Shown piece by piece: positions 57,643 to 64,000 of a DNA stretch of 64,000 nucleotides (position 1 is its first letter; the number at the start of each line of letters is the position of its first letter). The translations under genes and the position numbers were made by a program. The stretch spans positions 62,001 through 126,000 of the forward strand of contig JAHBTJ010000020.1 in NCBI GenBank assembly GCA_019638595.1, read 5' to 3'. The notes under the pieces are model-generated. The model was not told where the DNA came from. It saw only the letters and a list, made by a program, of their open reading frames with translations, and searched no databases. The stretch is from Chitinophagaceae bacterium. Lineage in GTDB: Bacteria; Bacteroidota; Bacteroidia; Chitinophagales; Chitinophagaceae.

Positions 57643-59118
57643 ATGAAAAAGTGTTTTTATATACTATCCGCGCTGATGTTGCTGGTTACAACGGCATGTA
57701 AAAAATCGCTGGATGTTAAAAATGAGAATGCACCAGGCAGTGATATTGTGCTGGCAGCAACTGAAACCTATCCTTCCATTTTAAGCGGTGCATACAACAG
57801 CTTCTGGAATACGGCTGTTGCGGCAAGTCCTACTTTTTCGTTCACCAATGCCGAGGTAATAACATCGGGCTACGGAAGCTGGAGCTCATTTGATTATTAT
57901 AAAGTTCCGCGTACTGTTGTACCCAACGAATTGGTAGATGATGTTGTGTTGTCTCCTCCCGCCGCCGCCTGGTATGGTTTCTTCAGCGGTATACCTATGG
58001 TAAACCGCATCATCAAAGCCTTAACTACAGAAGGTAAAAAAGTGAAGGTTGGAAATACCGATCATACGCAGAATATGCTGGCACATGCATACCTGTTGCA
58101 GGGGATGTTATACGGGCATCTCGGTTTGTTGTATGACAAATCGTTTATCGTTGATGAGAATACCGACTTTGATATGTTTGATTACGAATTGAAACCCTAT
58201 TCAGAGGTAATTAATTTCGCTATTGCTTCTATTGATAAAAGTATTTCCATCTGCAACAGTAATACTTTTACTGACCCGATCGAAATGCTGCCCAACAAGA
58301 GTTTCGACAATGCCTCTCTGAAAGCCCTGGCGAGCTCTATGGCTGCAAGGATACTGGCATGCAGCCCGCGTACCCCTGCGCTCATTGCACAGGTAGACTG
58401 GAATAAAGTGTATACCTACGCTTCGGATGGTGTGATTGAAGATTGGGGAATTCAATGGAAAGACGGTTGGAATGGAAAGGTGATCTCCCGCGATCTGATG
58501 AGTCATTTTGACCTGATGACATGGGACTGGATACGCGTACATCAACGTGTTCTTAATATGATGGCGCCATCAGACCCTCACGCAGTATATCCCCGTCCGG
58601 ATGGTGTTACCGAATTAGGTCAAATTACTTCACCTGATAAAAGGCTTACTACTTATTTTAACTATATGGGACGTCATACTGGATGGAATCCCTCAACAAG
58701 AGGATACAACATGCTGAGCGAGTATAAGTATGTACGTTATGAGGAAATGTCTAATACTTCGTCCGGCTTTTTCCCCCATTTTTTAAAGGCGGAAAATGAT
58801 TTGCTGAAAGCCGAAGCTGCTATACGTTCGGGTAAGCCGGCTACTGAAGCTGCTACTCTCATTAATAATACACGTGTAACTAAAGGCAACCTGCCTGCAT
58901 TAACCGGAATCGAATCAGAAACAGACCTGCTGAATGCTGTGTTTTATGAGCGTTATGTAGAGTCTGATTTTGTATATCCGCACCTGGGCTTTTTCGACAG
59001 AAGGAGAAGAGGGGAGCTAAGACCCGGCACCTTGTTTCATTTCCCGGTTCCGGCTAATGAGCTGATACTACATCAAATGCCTTTTTACACATTTGGTGGA
59101 GAAGGAAATGAAATGTAA
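57643..59118 (+). CDS. SusD-like glycan-binding lipoprotein
   Basis: A 491-aa protein with lipobox TTAC (Cys19). The TPR-type helical RagB/SusD fold is indicated by LAHAYLLQGMLYGHLGLLYD, then NDLLKAEAAIRSGKPATEAATL and a C-terminal ERYVESDFVYPHLGFFDRRR. It sits over the SusC barrel and captures glycan. It starts 17 bases after the SusC stop. Confidence 0.93.
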   Translation: MKKCFYILSALMLLVTTACKKSLDVKNENAPGSDIVLAATETYPSILSGAYNSFWNTAVAASPTFSFTNAEVITSGYGSWSSFDYYKVPRTVVPNELVDDVVLSPPAAAWYGFFSGIPMVNRIIKALTTEGKKVKVGNTDHTQNMLAHAYLLQGMLYGHLGLLYDKSFIVDENTDFDMFDYELKPYSEVINFAIASIDKSISICNSNTFTDPIEMLPNKSFDNASLKALASSMAARILACSPRTPALIAQVDWNKVYTYASDGVIEDWGIQWKDGWNGKVISRDLMSHFDLMTWDWIRVHQRVLNMMAPSDPHAVYPRPDGVTELGQITSPDKRLTTYFNYMGRHTGWNPSTRGYNMLSEYKYVRYEEMSNTSSGFFPHFLKAENDLLKAEAAIRSGKPATEAATLINNTRVTKGNLPALTGIESETDLLNAVFYERYVESDFVYPHLGFFDRRRRGELRPGTLFHFPVPANELILHQMPFYTFGGEGNEM

Positions 59119-59145
59119 TTGATCACCAGCAAATACTATTGTAAA

Positions 59146-59529
59146 ATGAAAAAAATATTGAAATATCACCTTTGCCTGTTCCTGTTGATTACGGCAACAC
59201 TTACTTCATGCGAAAGAGACCTGGTAGCAGATATTGTGAATGCTACTCCACCTGCATTACAGATAACCGTTATAAATGCAACGGCGCAACCTGTTAATAA
59301 CGCCTCTGTACAGCTATATAACGATGAGGCGGCATGGAATACCGAAACAGGCGCGGTTGCCACAAAACAAACTGCTGCCGACGGGAAAGTTGTATTTGAA
59401 AAGCAGGAATTACAAGAGCCGGGTTTTTTCTATCTCATAGCCACAGATGGCGCAGGTAAGGCAAAGCTTAAAACAAAATACCTCTTGCTCACAGATGGTA
59501 AAACATTTGTTGAAATGATATTGCCTTAG
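59146..59529 (+). CDS. Small lipoprotein of the SusCD operon
   Basis: About 127 aa from MKKILKYHLCLFLLITATLT with lipobox LTSC (Cys22); the open frame also allows a TTG at 59119. The mature part (LQITVINATAQPVNNASVQLYNDEAAWNTE and DGKVVFEKQELQEPGFFYLI) resembles a carboxypeptidase-regulatory/transthyretin-like beta domain, with no catalytic motif. It probably sits on the cell surface and may aid glycan binding. Function inferred from context only. Confidence 0.75.
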   Translation: MKKILKYHLCLFLLITATLTSCERDLVADIVNATPPALQITVINATAQPVNNASVQLYNDEAAWNTETGAVATKQTAADGKVVFEKQELQEPGFFYLIATDGAGKAKLKTKYLLLTDGKTFVEMILP

Positions 59530-59564
59530 CAGCAGGAACTTATGAAAAGCATATTTTTAAGCTA

Positions 59565-59601
59565 CAGTAAAGTTTGTCGTTATACCTGGCAAACTTTACT
59601 G
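59565..59601 (+). promoter_or_regulatory. Perfect 12-bp hairpin between the lipoprotein and the FGE-fusion gene
   Basis: CAGTAAAGTTTG (59565-59576) and CAAACTTTACTG (59590-59601) with a 13-base loop, followed by ATTTTACC. The weak T-run makes it a possible attenuator or mRNA-processing hairpin within the operon, about 33 bases before the next start codon. Confidence 0.6.
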
Positions 59602-59633
59602 ATTTTACCACTTTCCTGTATCATAAAAAGAAT

Positions 59634-62429
59634 ATGAAGAGAAACTTGCTGTTGCTGTTGAGTGCTATATTGTGTAATGCCGTATCTGCACAACCTGTTT
59701 TAACATCGTGGGAACTTTCGGCTGATTCGCTTTCTGTTCAGAGTATTTATACCGGCAATCATAAAACACAGGTAAGCCTGCCATTGGTAAGCTTTGTCCT
59801 GAACAATAAATTGTACTACTCAAACCAGCAAAGCGGTTTTGCCGGCAAATTGCATATACAGGTAACGGAGGTAACAAAAACCGCATCAGGCATGCAGGCA
59901 TCTGTACTGTTCACAAACACCGGAAGCGATACAATACAGCTTGAAAACGTAGTTCCCTTTGGTGAAGAAAAACAGAAAGTATATATAACAGGGTCAGGAA
60001 AACACGGGTTGTCGCGTACACATTTATTTATTCCCGGTAAACAACCCGTAAACATAATTGTGCCCGACAATGCCTGGGATCTCGGCTTTTGTACAATACA
60101 AATGGGCGGTGATCATCAGCTTACAGGCTTGCTTAGGCGAAACCGGGCAGGTATTACAAAAGGTACGCGGACCCGCTTTGAAACGAAATTATTTCCCGGC
60201 GGTACAGTTGAGCATGAGTTATATGCCGAAATAGTGAGCGGCGACTGGCATGCGGCATTGCAGCGTGTATTCCAGGAAAGATGGTTATATGATCTTGAAA
60301 AATTTGATAATACATTGTATGAAAGGAAAGATCTTCAATGGGTAAGACATACTTATGTAAATCACCTGATGATGAACTGGGATAAGTTTTATTATGACTA
60401 TACCGGTGGCAAGTTTCATTTGAATGAGTTTGCCGCCAGGGGCAAAAAACTATATGGCGGAGATGATTTTATAAGCTTATGGCCAACCTGGCCTACACTG
60501 GGGCTTGACCAGCGGAACCAGTTCGATATGTTCAGCGATTTACCGGGTGGTACTATTGCTATGAAGAAGATGGCGGATCAGTTGCGCAGGCAGGGTACGA
60601 AACTTTTTATATGTTATAATCCCTGGGATGAAAGTACGCGTAGTGAAAATCATTTTGAAGGCATTTCAAAACTGATCGCTGCCACATCTGCCGATGGAAT
60701 GGTGCTGGATACAAAGGGAGAATCAAGTAAAGAGCTACAGGACGCGGCCGACAAAGTAAGGCCCGGTGTGATAATGTATAGTGAGGGAATGGCAGTACCC
60801 AAGGATATGCCGGGCATTGTGTCGGGCAGGGTGCATAATGCGTTGTATTATGCGCCTATGCTTAACCTTAATAAACTTATTAAGCCCGAATTTACCATTT
60901 ACCGGGTAACGGAATTGTACAAGGAAAGAGTACAACGGGAATTTGCTACCTCTTTTTTTAACGGCTATGGTACAGAGATGAATATTATGGCGCCGGGTCA
61001 ACCTGCCTGGGCGGAAGAACAATATAAATACCTGGGGCGTACAAGCAGGATACTCCGGGAGAATACATACAATTTTGTATCGCGTGGTTATAAGCCATTG
61101 ATTGAAACCACAGCAGACAGTATATGGGTGAATGAATGGAGCCTTCCGGGTAAAACAATATATACCATCTACAGTATCAGATCTGAAGGATATAAAGATT
61201 ATCTTTTTGAAGTGAAGCCCGACACTGACTATCATTTTGTGGACCTGTGGCATCATCGCTTACTCGCTCCCCGACAAAAGCAAAATAAATGGTGGATAGA
61301 AGCGGAAACCAGCGCTTTTCATAAAAAATATCTCGGCACTAATAATGAAGGGGAAGTGGATTGCATAGCAAAGTTGCCCGTTTTAATAACTGCAGAACGC
61401 GACGGAGATATTGTAAATATTGTTTCAGCGTTGAAGAGCGATGAAATAAGAATATGGGCAGGGCATCCGGCTTATGATAAAAATCCGTTGATATTAAAAC
61501 CCGGTAAGCACCAGCTATCATTGTTTCAGCATTTCGGCAGATATGAAGGAGATTTTGTAATACAATTGATGGACAAAGGCATATTACTGGATGAACAGGT
61601 TGTTACAGTGCCTGCCGGTGAAGCAAGAAGAATATCATCAGTTACTAAAACCAAAACAGTGCCGGTAGTGCCGGAAGACATGGTGCTGATCCCAAAAGGG
61701 AAATTTGTTTTTAAGCCTACACATGGCGATGAATTTATTTCATATCCAACACAGGATAAAGACAGTAGCTTTATTATGCCTTCTTTTTATATGGATCAAT
61801 TTCCGGTTACCAATGCAAAGTATTTTTCTTTTATTAAAGCTTCCGGGTATAAACCCTCAGATACTGCTAACTACCTGAAACATTGGGTAAAAGGAAAGAT
61901 ACCGGCGGGTATGGAAAATTTTCCGGTTGTATACATTAGTTATGAGGACGCGAAAGCGTATGCAAAATGGACGGGAAAAAGGTTGCCAACCGAAATAGAA
62001 TGGCAGTATGCCGCTCAAACAGAAGAAGGGAATGAATGGCCATGGAAACAAACAAGCCCGGTTACACGCACGCAACATGTAGTAAATGAAACGTTGACGG
62101 TATCGGCCCTGGAAGGTATTGATTCAACAATGTGTAACATGGGGGATGGGAAGTTATATCCTGTGGGCAGCTATCCCAATGGTGCGAACGCGTTTGGGCT
62201 GCAGGACCTGGTGGGTTGTGTATGGCAATTGACCAACGATTTGTATATGAGCGGGAGCTACAGGTATATTATGATGAAAGGAGGCTCTTATTTCAAACCT
62301 TCAAGTAGCTGGTGGTATGTGCAGGGCGGCCCGAGAGAATTACATTACCGGCAGTTCCTGCTGCGCGTGAGCCAGGGTTTTGAACGGAATGCAACAGTAG
62401 GGTTCAGGTGCGTGAAAGACAGGGAATGA
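59634..62429 (+). CDS. Glycosidase-like protein fused to an FGE-sulfatase (formylglycine-generating-enzyme-like) domain
   Basis: About 931 aa from MKRNLLLLLSAILCNAVSAQ (signal peptide). The first ~660 residues look like a TIM-barrel glycosidase with beta domains: LWPTWPTLGLDQRNQFDMFS, FICYNPWDESTRSENHF, GMVLDTKGESSKEL and VIMYSEGMAVPKDMP. I cannot name the family. The last ~250 residues are an FGE-sulfatase/C-type-lectin-like domain: MVLIPKGKF, YMDQFPVTNAKYFSF, GKRLPTEIEWQYAA, GCVWQLTNDLYMSG and VGFRCVKDRE. In this setting the FGE-like domain probably binds rather than modifies. It follows SusCD and a lipoprotein. Confidence 0.75.
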   Translation: MKRNLLLLLSAILCNAVSAQPVLTSWELSADSLSVQSIYTGNHKTQVSLPLVSFVLNNKLYYSNQQSGFAGKLHIQVTEVTKTASGMQASVLFTNTGSDTIQLENVVPFGEEKQKVYITGSGKHGLSRTHLFIPGKQPVNIIVPDNAWDLGFCTIQMGGDHQLTGLLRRNRAGITKGTRTRFETKLFPGGTVEHELYAEIVSGDWHAALQRVFQERWLYDLEKFDNTLYERKDLQWVRHTYVNHLMMNWDKFYYDYTGGKFHLNEFAARGKKLYGGDDFISLWPTWPTLGLDQRNQFDMFSDLPGGTIAMKKMADQLRRQGTKLFICYNPWDESTRSENHFEGISKLIAATSADGMVLDTKGESSKELQDAADKVRPGVIMYSEGMAVPKDMPGIVSGRVHNALYYAPMLNLNKLIKPEFTIYRVTELYKERVQREFATSFFNGYGTEMNIMAPGQPAWAEEQYKYLGRTSRILRENTYNFVSRGYKPLIETTADSIWVNEWSLPGKTIYTIYSIRSEGYKDYLFEVKPDTDYHFVDLWHHRLLAPRQKQNKWWIEAETSAFHKKYLGTNNEGEVDCIAKLPVLITAERDGDIVNIVSALKSDEIRIWAGHPAYDKNPLILKPGKHQLSLFQHFGRYEGDFVIQLMDKGILLDEQVVTVPAGEARRISSVTKTKTVPVVPEDMVLIPKGKFVFKPTHGDEFISYPTQDKDSSFIMPSFYMDQFPVTNAKYFSFIKASGYKPSDTANYLKHWVKGKIPAGMENFPVVYISYEDAKAYAKWTGKRLPTEIEWQYAAQTEEGNEWPWKQTSPVTRTQHVVNETLTVSALEGIDSTMCNMGDGKLYPVGSYPNGANAFGLQDLVGCVWQLTNDLYMSGSYRYIMMKGGSYFKPSSSWWYVQGGPRELHYRQFLLRVSQGFERNATVGFRCVKDRE

Positions 62430-62589
62430 GTTTGGAAATATGGAAATTTGAAAATGTGCAAGTGCGAAAGCGGGAGGCTAATTAATAATTTGAGGCGCTG
62501 TTAAAAAATCGTATTCCAAAAACCTTATTACCTTAGTAACAGAGACTCATCTGTACGCCTTACCTTATTACCTTATATAACCGCTGATC
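62430..62589. other. Short gene-free stretch
   Basis: No gene is visible. ACCTTATTACCTTA occurs twice (about 62521-62535 and 62562-62576), suggesting a small direct repeat. Confidence 0.4.
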
Positions 62590-62745
62590 ATGAAATTAGA
62601 ACATTATAATCTTTATACTCACTTTATCCTGATAACACTAAACCAGATGCCATTGATTCCCGAACATCACCGCCAAAGATTAGAAAAATATATTACCGGC
62701 ATAGTTAATAACAACAATTCAGGTGCCTGGAAGATATTTGTTTAA
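62590..62745 (+). pseudogene. N-terminal fragment of an IS200/RAYT-like transposase
   Basis: A 51-residue frame reads MKLEHYNLYTHFILITLNQM, PLIPEHHRQRLEKYITGIVN and NNNSGAWKIFV, then stops. From memory it matches the start of Y1-type transposases ('YHLYxHFVxTTxxRxPLIPExxRxRxEKYITGIV'). The HUH motif that should follow is absent. It is a remnant between two glycan genes. Confidence 0.5.
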
Positions 62746-62918
62746 TCGTGTAATTAATGATAGAAATTTATTTAAGTATGATCAGCCATATAGCACCTCA
62801 AATGATTAATTAGTCTGAACGTGAAGAGATAAATAATTAATGACCATACCATTACTTCAACAATATTCTGTTGTAAATTGACTATTTGTATCAAAAAATG
62901 TAAATACAGGAACAATCA
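62746..62918. other. Upstream region of the second GH127-type gene
   Basis: About 170 A/T-rich bases without a gene. A stretch near 62860-62890 (CTGTTGTAAATTGACTATTTGTATC) has the look of a promoter, with a TATTTG -7-like element, but no clean -33/-7 pair can be fixed. No copy of the LacI-type operator is seen here. Confidence 0.35.
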
Positions 62919-64000
62919 ATGAAAGGAAAATTATTAATAGCATCCATGTTTTTGGGTGGAGCGATTGCTGCTCATGCGCAAAACTCGTTACAGAAAGTGT
63001 ACCCGGTTAATTTCTCTGAAGTAACGATTACGGATCCATTCTGGAAACCGAAGATGGAAACAGTTGCCACTGCTACACTGAATGCCTGTGTGAGCTATAC
63101 CCAGGATAAAACCGGCCGTATCCGGAATTTTGAAAAAGCTGCTAAACGCTCAGGTAAACATGAGGGTATTTACTATGATGATTCGGATGTGTACAAGGCT
63201 ATAGAAGCGATCGCGTATTCATTAAAAAACCATCCTGATGCCGCATTGGAAAAAAATACGGATGAATGGATAGATAAAATTGCCGCGGCACAGTTACAGG
63301 ACGGTTACCTGAATACGTATTATGTGCTCACAGACATCAATAAGCGCTGGACCGACATGGAAAAGCATGAAGACTACTGCGCCGGTCATCTTATTGAAGC
63401 GGGCATTGCCTATTATAATACAACCGGAAAAGATAAGTTGCTGAATACTGCTATCCGTTTTGCCGATCATATTGATTCGGTTTTTCGCAAACAAAACCGT
63501 TCCTGGGTGAGCGGCCACCAGGAAATTGAGCTGGCATTGATGAAGCTGTATCATCACACAAAAAATAAGAAATACCTGGAACTATCCGACTGGTTTCTCC
63601 GGCAGCGGGGATATGGCAATGGCAAAGGCGTGATATGGGACCAATGGAAAGATCCTGATTATTGCCAGGATGGACTACCGGTAAAGGATCAACGGAAAAT
63701 AACCGGGCATGCGGTACGTGCCATGTATTTGTATACCGGGGCAGCCGATGTTGCTGCTGTTACGAACGATGCCGGGTATATTACGGCTATGGATTCAATA
63801 TGGCAGGATGTAGTGTTCCGGCATATGTATATAACCGGCGGTATTGGCGCACAGGGTAAGAATGAAGGTTTCGGGCAGCCGTATGATCTCCCTAACAAAA
63901 CTGCTTATTGCGAAACCTGTGCTTCCGTGGGTATGGTATTCTGGAATCAACGCATGAATATGCTTTCGGGTAATGCGCAGTATATTGATGTGCTGGAAAG
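62919..64000 (+). CDS. GH127-type beta-L-arabinofuranosidase-like glycoside hydrolase (cut by the window end)
   Basis: The plus strand is open from the ATG at 62919 to the window edge (360 codons). A signal peptide MKGKLLIASMFLGGAIAAHA is followed by VNFSEVTITDPFWKPKMETV, YDDSDVYKAIEAIAYSL, AAQLQDGYLNTYYVLTD, the ITGGIGAQGKNEGFGQPYDL segment and AYCETCASVGMVFWNQRM. The Glu and Cys in ETCAS correspond to the zinc-binding pair of the family; the later Cys-Cys motif lies beyond the window. This subgroup differs clearly from the other GH127-type gene at 38171. It belongs to the same glycan locus. Confidence 0.9.
   Translation, partial: MKGKLLIASMFLGGAIAAHAQNSLQKVYPVNFSEVTITDPFWKPKMETVATATLNACVSYTQDKTGRIRNFEKAAKRSGKHEGIYYDDSDVYKAIEAIAYSLKNHPDAALEKNTDEWIDKIAAAQLQDGYLNTYYVLTDINKRWTDMEKHEDYCAGHLIEAGIAYYNTTGKDKLLNTAIRFADHIDSVFRKQNRSWVSGHQEIELALMKLYHHTKNKKYLELSDWFLRQRGYGNGKGVIWDQWKDPDYCQDGLPVKDQRKITGHAVRAMYLYTGAADVAAVTNDAGYITAMDSIWQDVVFRHMYITGGIGAQGKNEGFGQPYDLPNKTAYCETCASVGMVFWNQRMNMLSGNAQYIDVLE

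Overview
The window looks like a chromosomal segment of a Bacteroidota bacterium, most likely in or near the Chitinophagaceae. Evidence: a SusC/SusD pair, -33/-7 promoters of the TTTG...TAnnTTTG type, family proteins typical of the phylum (DUF2339 next to DUF3999, DUF4286, bTHX, SNF2 helicase, TonB-linked outer membrane protein), and a moderate base composition.

Region 1 (1-13.9 kb) is mostly ordinary chromosome: the start of a polysaccharide deacetylase-like gene, a DUF2339/DUF3999/DUF4286 cluster, HU, bTHX, pdxH, an SNF2 helicase, pyrH, a zeta-type toxin-like pair and a NarL-type two-component system. Region 2 (14-38 kb) carries a large leucine-rich-repeat-like lipoprotein, phospholipid genes (psd, cdsA), a CPBP protease, a SurA-like chaperone, the translation/transcription cluster rimP-nusA-infB, a nucleotide-sugar epimerase, cell-wall enzymes (amidase, L,D-transpeptidase, M23 peptidase), a MerR regulator, alaS and dps.

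Region 3 (37-64 kb) is a glycan-use locus: a LacI regulator, a GH127-type enzyme, SusC, SusD, a small lipoprotein, a glycosidase-like protein fused to an FGE-sulfatase domain, and a second GH127-type enzyme cut by the window end. Two near-identical LacI-type operators, one before the first GH127 gene and one before susC, suggest one regulon. A 14-kb type II-C CRISPR-Cas block sits between them (about 40.2-54.4 kb), apparently inserted into the locus.

The CRISPR block holds, in order: a tracrRNA (minus strand) with its own promoter and terminator, a possible small RNA on the plus strand, a DUF3800 gene (minus), a control region with a degenerate CRISPR repeat, cas9 (1432 aa), debris of a RhuM-like and a nucleotidyltransferase-like gene, cas1, cas2, a REP-associated tyrosine transposase with its palindromes, and an array of 63 full 46-bp repeats with 62 spacers of 29-30 nt. 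The array ends in an abnormal 183-nt protein-coding-like segment and an interrupted repeat. The tracrRNA anti-repeat shows that functional crRNAs must be read from the minus strand, that is, towards the cas genes.

The most notable signal is between DUF3800 and cas9: a 15-nt repeat remnant in crRNA sense, preceded by a perfect -7 box and followed by a closing stem and a U-run, whose ten adjacent 'spacer' bases match the cas9 upstream region. This has the architecture of a short-seed guide RNA through which Cas9 could repress its own gene. The array also shows at least nine spacers taken from the same start-codon region of related target genes, and a general excess of spacers covering start codons.
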